A stretch of 64,000 bases of DNA, taken from assembly GCF_017875465.1 (NCBI RefSeq), contig NZ_JAGGMQ010000001.1, positions 1,240,001 through 1,304,000 on the forward strand. Reading direction: 5' to 3'. The position numbers were made by a program, and so were the translations under genes. Below are positions 31,960-47,077 of this stretch, in pieces; positions within the stretch are counted from its first letter, which is position 1, and every line of letters begins with the position of its first letter. The notes under the pieces are model-generated. The model saw only the letters and a program-made list of their open reading frames with translations. It was not told where the DNA came from and searched no databases. Origin of the DNA: Winslowiella toletana (lineage in GTDB: Bacteria; Pseudomonadota; Gammaproteobacteria; Enterobacterales; Enterobacteriaceae).

Positions 31960-32661
31960 ATGATCGAAAACGCCGTTCTTCGTCTGCGCGCCGAGCGCCT
32001 TGCGCGCGCCACCCGCCCGTTTCTGGCGCGCGGCAATCGCACCATCCGATGTCAGCACTGCCTGCTGCCTGAGAAAAATTGCCTGTGCGAAACCATTTCG
32101 CCACAGCTGGCGCGCAGCCGTTTCTGTCTGGTGATGTTTGATACCGAACCGATGAAACCGAGTAATACTGGTCGTCTGATTGCCGATATTCTGCCGGATA
32201 CCCAGGCTTATGGCTGGTCGCGTACCGAACCCGATGCGGCCCTACTGGCGGCAGTACAGGATCCTGCGGTGCAGCCGATGGTGGTGTTTCCCGAATCCTA
32301 TGCCGACGCCGGTCGGCCGGTGCTGAATACCCCGCCGCGCAGTGGCAAGCCGCCGTTATTTATTATGCTCGATGGCACCTGGACCGAAGCGCGCAAGATG
32401 TTTCGCAAAAGCCCGTGGCTTGATGCGCTGCCGGTGATGTCGCTGTCGCTGACCACCGTCTCCCGCTATACCCTGCGTGAATCCCACGGCGCCGGACAGC
32501 ACTGCACCGCAGAAGTGGCCGCCGAGCTGCTGGCCCAGGCCGGTGACAGCGCAGCTTCCGCCGCCCTGTCACAGCATTTCAGCCTGTTCCGTCAACGTTA
32601 TCTGGCGGGAAAACCCCATCATCCAATCCATCTCACGGCAGAAGTCACAGAAAGCATTTAG
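31960..32661 (+). CDS. tapT: tRNA-uridine aminocarboxypropyltransferase TapT (YfiP), 233 aa
   Basis: DTW-domain enzyme that adds the acp group from S-adenosylmethionine to uridine 47 of tRNAs. The N-terminal Cys cluster CQHCLLPEKNCLC, the MLDGTWTEARKM signature (DGTW variant) and downstream RYTLRESH are visible. It lies 33 bases upstream of pat on the same strand, as in E. coli. Confidence 0.95.
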   Translation: MIENAVLRLRAERLARATRPFLARGNRTIRCQHCLLPEKNCLCETISPQLARSRFCLVMFDTEPMKPSNTGRLIADILPDTQAYGWSRTEPDAALLAAVQDPAVQPMVVFPESYADAGRPVLNTPPRSGKPPLFIMLDGTWTEARKMFRKSPWLDALPVMSLSLTTVSRYTLRESHGAGQHCTAEVAAELLAQAGDSAASAALSQHFSLFRQRYLAGKPHHPIHLTAEVTESI

Positions 32662-32694
32662 AATCAGGCTTATCACTTTCTACGGGAGCCGGAA

Positions 32695-35352
32695 ATGAGC
32701 CAACGCGGCCTGGAAGCACTGTTACGTCCTAAATCGATTGCGGTGATAGGTGCATCGGTAAAACCACAGCGCGCAGGTTATCTGATGATGCGCAATCTGC
32801 TGGACGGCAACTTCAGTGGCCCGATACTGCCGGTGACGCCGCAGTATAAAGCGGTGTGCGGCGTGCTGGCCTTCCCTGATATCGCCAGTCTGCCGCTGGC
32901 TCCCGACCTGGCGATTATCTGCACCAATGCCAGTCGCAATCTCAGTTTGCTGCAGCAGCTGGGTGAACGTGGCTGTAAAGCCTGCATTATCCTCTCCGCC
33001 CCTGACAGCCAGCTGGCGGAACTGAAAGCCTGCGCCAGTCAGTGGCAGATCCGCCTGCTCGGTCCGAACAGTCTCGGGCTGCTGGCGCCCTGGCAGGGGC
33101 TGAACGCCAGCTTTTCACCGGTGCCAATTGAGAAAGGCAAACTGGCGTTTATTTCACAGTCGGCGGCGGTATCCAATACCATCCTTGACTGGGCGCAGCA
33201 GCGGCAGCTGGGTTTCTCATGGTTTATCGCCCTCGGAGACAGCCTCGATATCGACGCCGATGACCTGCTTGATTTCCTTGCGCGCGATGGCAAGACCAGT
33301 GCGATTCTGCTGTACCTCGAACATCTGAGTGATGCACGGCGCTTTGTCTCCGCCGCGCGTAGCGCTTCACGTAATAAACCGATTCTGGTGATCAAAAGCG
33401 GTCGCAGCAGTCAGGCGCAGGCACTGTTAAAAACCCATCCCGGCCTTGATGCCGCCTGGGACGCCGCCATCCAGCGCGCCGGTTTGTTGCGCGTACAGGA
33501 TACTCATGAACTGTTTTCCGCAGTGGAAACCTTAAGCCATATGCGCCCGCTGCGCGGTGAGCGCCTGATGATTATCAGTAACGGCGCGGCGCCGGCGGCG
33601 CTGGCGCTCGATGCGCTTGATGCGCGTAACGGCAAGCTGGCAACGCTGAGTGATAATACCCTTGAGGTCTTGCGCGCAGCGCTGCCCTCGGCGATTACCC
33701 CCGGTAACCCGCTGGATTTAAAAGATGACGCTTCACCCGAACACTATCTGAGCGCGGTCAGGCTGCTGCTGGACAGCCATGATTTCGATGCGCTGATGAT
33801 TGTCCACGCGCCGAGCGCGGTGGCGCCAGCGACCGTCACCGCTCACCAGCTGATCGCCGCGATTAAACAACATCCGCGCGGCCAGGCGGTCACTATGCTG
33901 ACTAACTGGTGCGGCGAATTCTCCTCTCCCGATGCGCGCCGCGCCTTTAGCGATGCCGGTATTCCTACCTATCGCACGCCAGAGGGCACCATCACCGCCT
34001 TTATGCATATGGTCGAGTATCGTCGTAACCAGAAACAGCTGCGGGAGACGCCCGCACTGCCTGCAGATTTGCAGCAGGATACCGCACATGCGCATCTGCT
34101 GATCCGGCAGGCGCTGTATGCGGGGCCAGCCAGCCTCGATACCCATGAAGTGCAGGCGATCCTGCAAGCCTATGGGCTGAACACCCTGCCGACCTGGATT
34201 GCCAATGACAGCGTGGAAGCGATGCATATCGCCGGACAAATTGGCTATCCGGTGGCGCTGAAGCTGCGCTCGCCGGATATACCGCATAAATCGGAAGTTC
34301 AGGGAGTCATGCTCTATCTGCGTACCGCCAGCGAGGTGCAACAGGCTGCCGATGCAATTATCGACCGCGTCAGAGTAGCCTGGCCGCAGGCGCGTATTCA
34401 TGGCCTGCTGGTGCAGAGCATGGCAAACCGCGCCGGAGCGCAGGAGCTGCGCATTGTTGTCGAACAGGATCCATTGTTTGGCCCAATTATTATGCTGGGC
34501 GAAGGCGGCATTGAGTGGCATGCCGACCGCCAGGCGGTCGTCGCGTTACCACCGCTGAATATGACGCTGGCGCGCTACCTGGTAATCCAGGCGATTAAAA
34601 GCGGCAAGATCCGTGACCGCAGCGCGTTGCGTCCACTGGATATTGCCGGTATCAGCCAGGTGCTGGTAAAGGTTTCTAACCTGATTGTCGATTGCCCCGA
34701 TATCCAGCGCCTCGATATTCATCCGCTGTTAGCCGCCGGTGATGAGTTTACCCTGCTGGATGTCACGATGGCGCTGGCGCCATTCAGTGGCGATGCTGAA
34801 GCACGGCTGGCAATCCGCCCCTATCCGCATCGGCTGGAAGAGCTGGTGACACTGAAGGATGGTCAGCGCTGCCTGTTCCGGCCAATTCTGCCGGAAGATG
34901 AACCCTTGCTGCAGCGTTTTATTGCTCAGGTGACCAGAGAGGATCTTTACTATCGCTATTTCAGCGAGATCAATGAGTTCACCCATGATGACTTAGCGAA
35001 TATGACGCAGATCGACTACGATCGGGAAATGGCGATCGTCGCGGTACGCCAGTATCAGGGGGAAAGTGAGATTATTGGCGTGACGCGCGCCATCTCGGAT
35101 GCCGACAATATCGATGCGGAATTCTCGGTACTGGTGCGTTCTGACCTGAAAGGGCTCGGCTTAGGCCGCCGCTTACTGGAAAAAATGATCGTTTATACAC
35201 GTGAGCATGGTCTGCAACAGCTGAACGGCATCACCATGCCGGGTAATCGTGGCATGATCACGCTGGCGCGCAAACTGGGATTTGCCATCGATATTCAGCT
35301 GGAAGACGGCATTGTCGCGCTGGCATTACCCCTTACGACAACCAGCAGCTAA
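32695..35352 (+). CDS. pat: Protein lysine acetyltransferase Pat (YfiQ/PatZ), 885 aa
   Basis: Acetylates lysines of metabolic enzymes such as acetyl-CoA synthetase. It has the two-part family architecture: NDP-forming acyl-CoA synthetase-like domains (CoA-binding, residues about 1-140; ligase, about 150-300; ATP-grasp, about 480-700), then a C-terminal GNAT domain (about 720-880) with DLKGLGLGRRLLEKMI as acetyl-CoA loop. The length agrees with E. coli (886 aa). Confidence 0.96.
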   Translation: MSQRGLEALLRPKSIAVIGASVKPQRAGYLMMRNLLDGNFSGPILPVTPQYKAVCGVLAFPDIASLPLAPDLAIICTNASRNLSLLQQLGERGCKACIILSAPDSQLAELKACASQWQIRLLGPNSLGLLAPWQGLNASFSPVPIEKGKLAFISQSAAVSNTILDWAQQRQLGFSWFIALGDSLDIDADDLLDFLARDGKTSAILLYLEHLSDARRFVSAARSASRNKPILVIKSGRSSQAQALLKTHPGLDAAWDAAIQRAGLLRVQDTHELFSAVETLSHMRPLRGERLMIISNGAAPAALALDALDARNGKLATLSDNTLEVLRAALPSAITPGNPLDLKDDASPEHYLSAVRLLLDSHDFDALMIVHAPSAVAPATVTAHQLIAAIKQHPRGQAVTMLTNWCGEFSSPDARRAFSDAGIPTYRTPEGTITAFMHMVEYRRNQKQLRETPALPADLQQDTAHAHLLIRQALYAGPASLDTHEVQAILQAYGLNTLPTWIANDSVEAMHIAGQIGYPVALKLRSPDIPHKSEVQGVMLYLRTASEVQQAADAIIDRVRVAWPQARIHGLLVQSMANRAGAQELRIVVEQDPLFGPIIMLGEGGIEWHADRQAVVALPPLNMTLARYLVIQAIKSGKIRDRSALRPLDIAGISQVLVKVSNLIVDCPDIQRLDIHPLLAAGDEFTLLDVTMALAPFSGDAEARLAIRPYPHRLEELVTLKDGQRCLFRPILPEDEPLLQRFIAQVTREDLYYRYFSEINEFTHDDLANMTQIDYDREMAIVAVRQYQGESEIIGVTRAISDADNIDAEFSVLVRSDLKGLGLGRRLLEKMIVYTREHGLQQLNGITMPGNRGMITLARKLGFAIDIQLEDGIVALALPLTTTSS

Positions 35353-35469
35353 CCATGTAGAGAAAGGTAAAATTAACGCCTTCCGCTGCAGTTGATGTTA
35401 ATATTGTTGGTTACAGTCATGATTTAATGGCAAAAGGCCATTCAATGAACAGAGAAGAAGCGCACTGTG

Positions 35470-36825
35470 ATGTTGTCCAAATTTAAGCGCAATAAACACC
35501 AACAACACCTTGCACAATTGCCAAAACTGTCTCAGTCAGTAGCTGATGTGACAACGCTGTTTTCACCGAGCGATTTTCGCGAAACATTGCTGGAAAAAAT
35601 CGCCGGTGCGACGCGTCGCATCTGTATTGTGGCACTCTATCTGGAAAATGATGATGCCGGTCGCGGCATTATGTCAGCGCTGTATGCGGCAAAGCGCGCG
35701 CGTCCGGAACTTGAGATTAGCGTACTGGTTGACTGGCATCGTGCTCAGCGTGGGCGTATTGGCGCTGCAGCGGCAGCTACCAATGCTGACTGGTATTGTG
35801 AGATGGCGGCGAACAATCCGAACATCGCCATTCCAGTATATGGCATTCCGGTAAATACCCGCGAAGCGCTTGGCGTCCTGCATCTGAAAGGCTTTATTAT
35901 TGATGACTGCGTACTGTATAGCGGAGCCAGCATCAATGATGTCTATCTGCATCAGCATGATAAATATCGTTATGACCGTTATCAGCTGATCCGCAATCCG
36001 CAACTGGCGGATACCATGCTGACGTGGATTGATAAAAATCTGAAGGCCGCGGTCGCGGTTCATCGTCTTGATCGCCATGAGCGGCCAAAAAGCCCTGAAA
36101 TTAAAAATGAAACCCGCCAGTTCCGCCAGGATTTACGCGGCTTTGACTACCAGTTTACTGGTAACGCCAATAATGAAGAGCTGGCGGTTACGCCGTTAGT
36201 CGGCCTCGGAAAACGCAGCCTGCTGAATAAAACCATCTATCATCTGATGCCCTGCGCCGAGAAGAAGCTGACGATCTGTACGCCATACTTCAATCTGCCG
36301 GCTCTGCTGGCGCGCAATATTATTTACTTGCTGCGTCAGGGCAAAGAGGTGGAGATTATCATCGGCGATAAGACCGCTAATGACTTCTATATCCCGGAAG
36401 ATCAGCCGTTTAAGATTATTGGCGCCCTGCCCTATCTGTATGAAATCAACTTGCGCCGTTTCCTTAGCCGCCTGCAATACTATGTCACCAGCGGACAGCT
36501 GACGGTCAGACTGTGGAAAGATGGCGAAAACAGTTACCACCTGAAAGGCATGTGGGTGGATGATGAATGGATGCTGATTACCGGTAATAACCTGAATCCT
36601 CGCGCATGGCGACTGGATCTAGAAAATGCGGTATTGATCCACGATCCGCTGCAACAGCTGGCAGAGCAGCGCGAACGCGAGCTGGCGCTGATCCGTACCC
36701 ATACTTCAGTGGTAAAACATTTTCGCGATTTAGACAGTATTGCCGATTATCCGGTGAAAGTGCGCAAGCTGATCCGGCGCTTACGCCGTATTCGTATTGA
36801 TAAGTTGATCAGCCGTATCCTTTGA
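35470..36825 (+). CDS. pssA: CDP-diacylglycerol--serine O-phosphatidyltransferase PssA, 451 aa
   Basis: Makes phosphatidylserine, the precursor of phosphatidylethanolamine. It belongs to the phospholipase D superfamily, with two HKD motifs, HLKGFIIDD and YHLKGMWVDD. The C-terminus is strongly basic (KLIRRLRRIRIDKLISRIL), fitting ribosome and membrane association. The ATG at 35470 matches E. coli; the GTG one codon earlier is less likely. Confidence 0.97.
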   Translation: MLSKFKRNKHQQHLAQLPKLSQSVADVTTLFSPSDFRETLLEKIAGATRRICIVALYLENDDAGRGIMSALYAAKRARPELEISVLVDWHRAQRGRIGAAAAATNADWYCEMAANNPNIAIPVYGIPVNTREALGVLHLKGFIIDDCVLYSGASINDVYLHQHDKYRYDRYQLIRNPQLADTMLTWIDKNLKAAVAVHRLDRHERPKSPEIKNETRQFRQDLRGFDYQFTGNANNEELAVTPLVGLGKRSLLNKTIYHLMPCAEKKLTICTPYFNLPALLARNIIYLLRQGKEVEIIIGDKTANDFYIPEDQPFKIIGALPYLYEINLRRFLSRLQYYVTSGQLTVRLWKDGENSYHLKGMWVDDEWMLITGNNLNPRAWRLDLENAVLIHDPLQQLAEQRERELALIRTHTSVVKHFRDLDSIADYPVKVRKLIRRLRRIRIDKLISRIL

Positions 36826-36835
36826 CTGATGCTGA

Positions 36836-36862
36836 AAGCCCCGTTTATTGCGGGGCTTTTTA
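36836..36862 (+). terminator. Rho-independent terminator after pssA
   Basis: AAAGCCCCG pairs with CGGGGCTTT around TTTATTG, followed by TT. It lies just before the yfiM start and argues against the upstream in-frame yfiM starts. Confidence 0.85.
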
Positions 36863-36873
36863 TTGAGGTGCTG

Positions 36874-37194
36874 ATGGTGAAATATCTGCTGCTGCCCCTG
36901 CTTCTCTGTTCAGGCTGTACGCATATGGCGCAGGATAACTGGACCGGCCAGGACAAAGCACAACACTTTATCGCCTCTGCGGTACTTTCCGTGGCGGGCA
37001 ATGAGTATGGGCAAAAACAGCACTGGAGCGATACACGCAGTAACAGCTTTGGTCTGATGTTTGCGATTAGCCTCGGCGCGGCGAAAGAGCTGTATGACAG
37101 CCGCGCAGCAGGTAGTGGCTGGAGCTGGAAGGATTTTGGCTGGGATATAGCCGGCGCCGCCACCGGCTATGCATTATGGAATATTGGCCAGTAA
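36874..37194 (+). CDS. yfiM: YfiM lipoprotein, 106 aa
   Basis: The signal peptide [15 protein letters not shown] ends in a lipobox with Cys15. The mature part contains [42 protein letters not shown] and [20 protein letters not shown], conserved in E. coli YfiM and reminiscent of small membrane proteins with a conserved His. The function is unknown. The ATG at 36874 has GAGGTG upstream. It is convergent with kgtP, whose stop codon is the very next base. Confidence 0.88.
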   Translation: MVKYLLLPLLLCSGCTHMAQDNWTGQDKAQHFIASAVLSVAGNEYGQKQHWSDTRSNSFGLMFAISLGAAKELYDSRAAGSGWSWKDFGWDIAGAATGYALWNIGQ

Positions 37195-38499
37195 TCAGAG
37201 CCTGATCCCTTTACCCCGACGATGCAGCAACAGCGATACAATAAATGCCACCGCCGCCATTAGCGAGACATACCAGAAGAAGCTGGTTTCATGCCCTGCC
37301 GCTTTCAGTGATAACGCAACATACTCCGCAGAACCACCAAAAATCGCATTCGCAACCGCATAGGATAATCCGACCCCCAGCGCACGCACTTCCGGTGGAA
37401 ACATCTCGGCTTTCAGGATACCGCTGATCGAGGTGTAAAAACTGGTGATCAGCAGTGCGATCATCACCAGCGCAAAAGCGATCCAGCTATTGTTCACGCT
37501 TTGCAGGATCGTCAGGATCGGCACCGTCAGCACGGCGGCAAAACCACCAAAGATCAGCATCGAACTGCGACGGCCAATTTTATCGGACAGCGCACCAATC
37601 AACGGCTGCACCAGCATAAAGACAAACAGTGCGCCGGTCATCAGCGCGCTGGCGCTTTTCGCATCCATACCCGAGGTATTCACCAGGTATTTCTGCATAT
37701 AGGTGGTGAAAGTGTAGAAACTTAGCGAGCCACCGGCGGTAAAGCCCAGCACCATAATAAACGCCCGGCGATGCTTCCACAGGCCGCGTAAGCTGCCAGC
37801 ATCTTTGTGCGCGCGGGTTTTATGGTCGGAGGTTTCATCCAGGGAACGTCGCAGAAATAGCGCGACTACCGCCAGTACCGCGCCTAAAGCAAACGGAATG
37901 CGCCAGCCCCAGCGGTGCAAATCTTCATCTGACAGGATCTGTTGCAGGATCACCACCGTTAGCAGCGCCAGCAACTGTCCGCCAATTAAGGTGACATACT
38001 GGAAGGACGCATAGAAACCTTTGCGTCCTTCCACCGCCACTTCACTCATATAGGTGGCGCTGGTGCCATATTCGCCCCCTACCGACAACCCCTGGAACAG
38101 TCGTGCCAGCAGCAGTAATATCGGCGCCCAGACACCGAGTGTGGCGTATCCCGGCAGGCAGGCGATCACCAGTGAGCCAAAGCACATCATACAGACCGAG
38201 ATTAGCATCGATGTTTTACGGCCATGTTTATCAGCGATATAACCAAACAACCAGCCGCCAATCGGGCGCATCAGAAAGCCTGCGGCAAAAACACCGGCAG
38301 TTTGTACCAGCTGGGTAGTGGGGTTACCTGTGGGGAAGAATATATGGGCAAAATAAAGTGAGCAAAAAGAATAAACATAGAAATCGAACCACTCCACCAG
38401 ATTGCCCGAAGAGGCACCAACGATGGCCCAGATACGTTTTCTGGTCTGTTGCGCGGTTTCAGCCTGCGGTTGATCTTGTTCTGTTATCAGGTCAGCCAT
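37195..38499 (-). CDS. kgtP: Alpha-ketoglutarate/H+ symporter KgtP, 434 aa
   Basis: Twelve-helix MFS metabolite:proton symporter. It has [18 protein letters not shown] at helix 1, [14 protein letters not shown] (loop 2-3 motif), [21 protein letters not shown] and [11 protein letters not shown]. The ATG at 38499 follows AGAGGGA and gives the E. coli length (432 aa); a longer in-frame reading to 38538 is rejected. Location next to the rRNA operon matches E. coli. Confidence 0.95.
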   Translation of the reverse strand: MADLITEQDQPQAETAQQTRKRIWAIVGASSGNLVEWFDFYVYSFCSLYFAHIFFPTGNPTTQLVQTAGVFAAGFLMRPIGGWLFGYIADKHGRKTSMLISVCMMCFGSLVIACLPGYATLGVWAPILLLLARLFQGLSVGGEYGTSATYMSEVAVEGRKGFYASFQYVTLIGGQLLALLTVVILQQILSDEDLHRWGWRIPFALGAVLAVVALFLRRSLDETSDHKTRAHKDAGSLRGLWKHRRAFIMVLGFTAGGSLSFYTFTTYMQKYLVNTSGMDAKSASALMTGALFVFMLVQPLIGALSDKIGRRSSMLIFGGFAAVLTVPILTILQSVNNSWIAFALVMIALLITSFYTSISGILKAEMFPPEVRALGVGLSYAVANAIFGGSAEYVALSLKAAGHETSFFWYVSLMAAVAFIVSLLLHRRGKGIRL

Positions 38500-38691
38500 T
38501 GAATTCCCTCTGTTCCTTGCTGATAAAATCAGCACCAAAGAATTCAGTAAAGCACTTCGGCGATCCCTAAATCAAATTTTTTGCATTATGATTGCAACAA
38601 TTTGAATTAAGTAACGTTTTGACGGATTTAACCGAATAAATGGCGGGTATTTTTCAGGGGTTATTACTGATTTCTGGCAAGTTTCAGACGC

Positions 38692-38721
38692 AAAAAACCC
38701 TTATGCTTTCGCATAAGGGTT
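38692..38721 (-). terminator. Terminator of the rRNA operon
   Basis: Read on the minus strand: AACCCTTATGC, loop GAAA, GCATAAGGGTT, then TTTT; a strong 11-bp hairpin 13 bases after the 5S gene. Confidence 0.9.
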
Positions 38722-38734
38722 ATCGCTTTATTTG

Positions 38735-38854
38735 ATGCCTGGCAGTTCCCTACTCTCGCATGGGGAGACCCCACACTACCATCGGCGCTACGGCGTTTCA
38801 CTTCTGAGTTCGGCATGGGGTCAGGTGGGACCACCGCGCTAAAGCCGCCAGGCA
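38735..38854 (-). rRNA. rrf: 5S ribosomal RNA
   Basis: On the minus strand the sequence starts TGCCTGGCGGCTTTAGCGCG and ends CTGCCAGGCAT, the standard 120-nt enterobacterial 5S, with complementary ends forming helix I. Confidence 0.95.
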
Positions 38855-38966
38855 AATTCTGTTATTTGTGCCGTCACTCCGGTGACCACACAAATTAATC
38901 CGTTTATGAACAAGCTGAATACTGTCGCGTCTCTCATAACGCTCACCAAAACACTTCTGGTGTTGT

Positions 38967-41874
<2,908 letters not shown>

Positions 41875-42100
41875 TCACAACCCGGAAGTGTCTTTCGACT
41901 CTTCAGAGCTGCAAGCATTTGAGAGACTCGAATATATCGTGCTTCATTTCTTATTACGGAGAAATGAGACGACATATCGTTTCAATTTTCAGCTTGTTCC
42001 GGATTTTTAAAGAGCAAATATCTCAAACGTGACTCGCCTTGCGGCCTAATCAGTTTTGAGATACTGGGTTGATAACGTCTTTCACATCGTTATCAGAGTA

Positions 42101-42176
42101 TGGCGTCCCCAAGGGGATTCGAACCCCTGTTACAGCCGTGAAAGGGCAGTGTCCTGGGCCTCTAGACGATGGGGAC
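42101..42176 (-). tRNA. gltT: tRNA-Glu (anticodon UUC) in the 16S-23S spacer
   Basis: 76 nt including encoded CCA. Read on the minus strand: acceptor GTCCCCA/TGGGGAC, anticodon loop CTTTCAC with anticodon TTC, T arm AGGGGTTCGAATCCCCT. A single tRNA-Glu in the spacer is the arrangement of E. coli rrnB/C/E/G. The anticodon stem reads CTGCC/GGCTG, leaving a U28-U42 mismatch. Confidence 0.95.
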
Positions 42177-42350
42177 ACAAAAATTGTCAGCCAGTCACTG
42201 ACTGGCTATTTTTGTGTAAAGGTGAAGATTTGCCTGCAAATCTGAGCGACAAACTTATTTGTCACCGAACCTTACGCAAAAAGACGCTTGCTCATTACTT
42301 TTTTCATCAGACAATCTGTGTGGGCACTGCGCGGGGCATCTTCACATAGG

Positions 42351-43893
<1,543 letters not shown>

Positions 43894-44089
43894 AAAAGCT
43901 TGATGCTCAAAGAATTAAAACTGTTATTCGTAATGAATATAGTAGTCACTCTTGAGACTTGATATTTCAAATTTTTTCCATCCGGGGATGGTTTGCGATA
44001 TCAACCCTGCGAGTGCCCACACAGATTGTCTGATAAATTGTTAAAGAGCAGTGCAATCAGCGACTTCGTCTGCTGCTGCGAGGTGGCGT

Positions 44090-44117
44090 ATATTACGCTT
44101 TCCTCCCTCAGAGTCAA
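44090..44117 (-). promoter_or_regulatory. rRNA operon promoter P2
   Basis: Minus strand: TTGACT (44117-44112), 16-base spacer, TAATAT (44095-44090), in the context TTGACTCTGAGGGAGGAAAG resembling E. coli rrn P2. The downstream leader contains the boxA antitermination element TGCTCTTTAACA (about 44051-44040). Confidence 0.8.
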
Positions 44118-44225
44118 CCCCCGTTTTCAGAAGTTTTTCTCCGGCGGTTCAGAACCGATTAACTCGCTTCCCGAACCTCCCGACACCGCGCTGTGTAAGC
44201 CGTTGTTCCGTGTCAGTGGAGGCGC

Positions 44226-44253
44226 AGTATAGGGAATTTCTGGCGGGTGACAA
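44226..44253 (-). promoter_or_regulatory. rRNA operon promoter P1
   Basis: Minus strand: TTGTCA (44253-44248), 16-base spacer, TATACT (44231-44226), followed by a GC-rich discriminator (GCGCCTCC). Spacing and hexamers are those of rrn P1 promoters; the AT-rich stretch just upstream (44254-44290) fits an UP element. Confidence 0.85.
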
Positions 44254-44337
44254 GTATTAAATTGAATAAATTGCTCAAGTGCTCACTTTTCATGCAAGCA
44301 GCATGTAAAAGGGCAAATAGCGGGCAATTAACATACA

Positions 44338-44365
44338 AAAACGGGCCTTTCGGCCCGTTTTTCTT
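44338..44365. terminator. Terminator after clpB
   Basis: CGGGCC / GGCCCG hairpin (44342-44357) with A and T runs on both sides; it ends clpB on the minus strand and can act in both directions. Confidence 0.85.
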
Positions 44366-44377
44366 TATAACAGCGGT

Positions 44378-46951
44378 TTATTGCTGAGTAACAATATGCC
44401 CATCTTTAACATCCATCTCGATGGTTTTACCCGGAATTAGCACGCCAGAGAGAATCTGCTGCGCCAGCGGGTTCTCAATTTGCTGCTGGATGGCACGTTT
44501 TAATGGCCGCGCACCGTAAACCGGGTCGTAACCATTTTCGCCAATCAGCTTCACTGCCTCATCCGAGATATGGATGCTGAAGCCACGCTCCTCCAGACGA
44601 TGATACAGACGCTGCAACTGAATTTTGGCGATAGAAGCAATGTGCTGCTCACCCAGTGGGTGGAATACCACCAGCTCATCAATACGGTTAATGAACTCAG
44701 GGCGGAAATGATGCCCGACCACTGTCATCACCATATCCTTCATCTCGCCGTAGTTCAGATTGCCGAAACGCTCCTGAATCAGATCGGAACCAAGGTTCGA
44801 GGTCATAATCACCACGCTGTTACGGAAGTCGACGGTTCTGCCCTGCCCATCGGTCAGTCGGCCATCATCCAGCACCTGCAACAGAATGTTGAACACATCA
44901 GGATGCGCTTTCTCAACTTCATCCAGCAGGATGACAGAATAAGGACGACGACGTACCGCTTCCGTCAGGTAACCACCCTCTTCATAACCGACATATCCCG
45001 GAGGCGCACCGACCAGCCGCGACACTGAGTGTTTCTCCATAAACTCCGACATATCGATACGCACCATCGCATCGTCGCTGTCGAACAGGAAGTTGGCCAG
45101 CGCCTTACACAACTCAGTTTTACCGACACCGGTAGGTCCGAGGAACAGGAATGAACCAATCGGACGGTTCGGGTCCGCTAAACCGGCGCGACTACGACGG
45201 ATAGCATTCGATACCGCTTCCACCGCTTCATCCTGGCCAATCACCCGATGATGAAGATCGTGCTCCATGCGCAGCAGCTTATCGCGTTCACCTTCCATCA
45301 TGCGCGCCACCGGAATGCCGGTCCAGCGTGCCAGCACATCGGCAATCTCAACGTCGGTTACGCGGTTACGTAACAGGCGCATGGTTTTGCCTTCTGACTG
45401 CGTAGCGGATGCCAGTTGTTTTTCCAGTTCCGGGATCTGGCCGTACTGCAACTCGGACATTTTAGCCAAATCGCCAACGCGCCGTGCCTGCTCCATCGAA
45501 AGTTTGGCCTGCTCCAGCTCAGCTTTAATCGTCTGAGTACCGGAAAGAGAAGCCTTCTCGGCTTTCCACTCCTCTTCCAGCTCGGAGTATTCGCGCTCTT
45601 TCTGCCCCAGCTCATCTTCCAGCATCTCTAAACGTTTGATACTGGCGTCATCCGACTCTTTCTTCAGCGCCTGCTGTTCCAGCTTCAGCTGAATAATGCG
45701 GCGCTCCAGACGGTCGAGAGCCTCCGGCTTCGAGTCGATCTGCATACGAATGCTCGACGCCGCTTCATCAATCAGGTCGATCGCTTTATCCGGCAGCTGA
45801 CGGTCAGCAATATAACGGTGCGACAGAGTCGCCGCCGCAACGATCGCCGGGTCAGTGATCTGCACATGGTGATGCAGCTCATAGCGCTCTTTCAGACCGC
45901 GCAAAATCGCGATGGTGTCTTCAACGCTCGGCTCAGCAACGAACACTTTCTGGAAACGACGTTCCAGCGCCGCGTCTTTTTCGATGTACTGGCGATATTC
46001 ATCCAGTGTGGTGGCGCCAACGCAGTGCAACTCACCGCGCGCCAGCGCAGGTTTCAGCATATTACCGGCATCCATCGCGCCATCGGCTTTACCGGCGCCA
46101 ACCATGGTGTGCAGCTCATCAATAAACAGAATGACATTGCCTTCCTGTTTTGACAGATCGCTTAACACCCCTTTCAGGCGCTCTTCAAACTCACCACGGT
46201 ATTTAGCGCCCGCCACCAGCGAGCCCATATCCAGCGACAGCACCCGGCGTCCTTTCAGACCTTCCGGCACTTCACCATTGATAATGCGCTGCGCCAGTCC
46301 TTCGACAATCGCGGTTTTACCGACGCCCGGTTCACCAATCAGCACCGGGTTGTTTTTGGTACGGCGTTGCAGCACCTGAATGGTGCGACGAATCTCTTCA
46401 TCACGGCCGATAACCGGGTCGAGCTTGCCTTGTTCCGCACGCTCGGTCAGATCGATGGTGTATTTTTTCAAAGCCTGGCGCTGATCTTCAGCCCCCTGAT
46501 CGTTCACGCTGTCTCCTCCACGCATTTGCTCAATCGCTTGTGTCAGCTTGTCGCTGGTTGCGCCGGCAGATTTCAGTAAATCCGCTACCGAGCCGCGCGA
46601 GTCGAGCGCTGCGAGAACAAATAATTCAGATGATATAAAGTTGTCGCCGCGCTTTTGCGCCAGCTTGTCACAAAGGTTAAGTACCCGAACCAGGTCGGCT
46701 GAAGGCTGCACATCACCACCAGTCCCTTCCACCTGCGGCAAACGGCTGACCGCCTGCTCAATGCCGGTACGCAATGTGGCGACATCAACGCCGGCGGTGG
46801 TGAGTAACGGACGCACCGATCCCCCTTCCTGATTAAGCAGTGCGCTCATCAGATGCAAAGGCTCGATAAATTGGTTGTCACGCCCCAGTGCGAGTGACTG
46901 AGCGTCGGCGAGTGCCAGCTGGAATTTATTAGTAAGACGATCCAGACGCAT
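44378..46951 (-). CDS. clpB: ATP-dependent protein disaggregase ClpB, 857 aa
   Basis: Hexameric Hsp104-type chaperone that rescues aggregated proteins with DnaK. It has the N domain (residues 1-145), NBD1 with GEPGVGKT and [13 protein letters not shown], a coiled-coil M domain (about 410-525), and NBD2 with [22 protein letters not shown] and the pore loop GYVGYEEGG. The ATG at 46951 follows GGAGGAATT and matches E. coli; a 7-residue longer reading is unlikely. A sigma-32 promoter lies upstream. Confidence 0.98.
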   Translation of the reverse strand: MRLDRLTNKFQLALADAQSLALGRDNQFIEPLHLMSALLNQEGGSVRPLLTTAGVDVATLRTGIEQAVSRLPQVEGTGGDVQPSADLVRVLNLCDKLAQKRGDNFISSELFVLAALDSRGSVADLLKSAGATSDKLTQAIEQMRGGDSVNDQGAEDQRQALKKYTIDLTERAEQGKLDPVIGRDEEIRRTIQVLQRRTKNNPVLIGEPGVGKTAIVEGLAQRIINGEVPEGLKGRRVLSLDMGSLVAGAKYRGEFEERLKGVLSDLSKQEGNVILFIDELHTMVGAGKADGAMDAGNMLKPALARGELHCVGATTLDEYRQYIEKDAALERRFQKVFVAEPSVEDTIAILRGLKERYELHHHVQITDPAIVAAATLSHRYIADRQLPDKAIDLIDEAASSIRMQIDSKPEALDRLERRIIQLKLEQQALKKESDDASIKRLEMLEDELGQKEREYSELEEEWKAEKASLSGTQTIKAELEQAKLSMEQARRVGDLAKMSELQYGQIPELEKQLASATQSEGKTMRLLRNRVTDVEIADVLARWTGIPVARMMEGERDKLLRMEHDLHHRVIGQDEAVEAVSNAIRRSRAGLADPNRPIGSFLFLGPTGVGKTELCKALANFLFDSDDAMVRIDMSEFMEKHSVSRLVGAPPGYVGYEEGGYLTEAVRRRPYSVILLDEVEKAHPDVFNILLQVLDDGRLTDGQGRTVDFRNSVVIMTSNLGSDLIQERFGNLNYGEMKDMVMTVVGHHFRPEFINRIDELVVFHPLGEQHIASIAKIQLQRLYHRLEERGFSIHISDEAVKLIGENGYDPVYGARPLKRAIQQQIENPLAQQILSGVLIPGKTIEMDVKDGHIVTQQ

Positions 46952-46987
46952 AATTCCTCCCATACAGGTCAAAATGCTACTGGAGAT

Positions 46988-47018
46988 TAGATGAGGTCAT
47001 CCCTCAAATTATTCAAGG
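46988..47018 (-). promoter_or_regulatory. Sigma-32 heat-shock promoter of clpB
   Basis: Minus strand: CCTTGAA (47018-47012) and CCTCATCTA (46996-46988), matching the sigma-32 consensus (CTTGAA, CCCCATnTa) and nearly identical to the E. coli clpB promoter as I recall it. Confidence 0.85.
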
Positions 47019-47077
47019 TTATTGACCTGAATTAACGGCGAAAAAACACGCTAACTGGATCGTCTTGACGGTCTAGG

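Noticed and set aside
33733..34521. 262-codon open frame on the minus strand
   Set aside because: It is antisense within pat and is explained by the codon bias of that gene.
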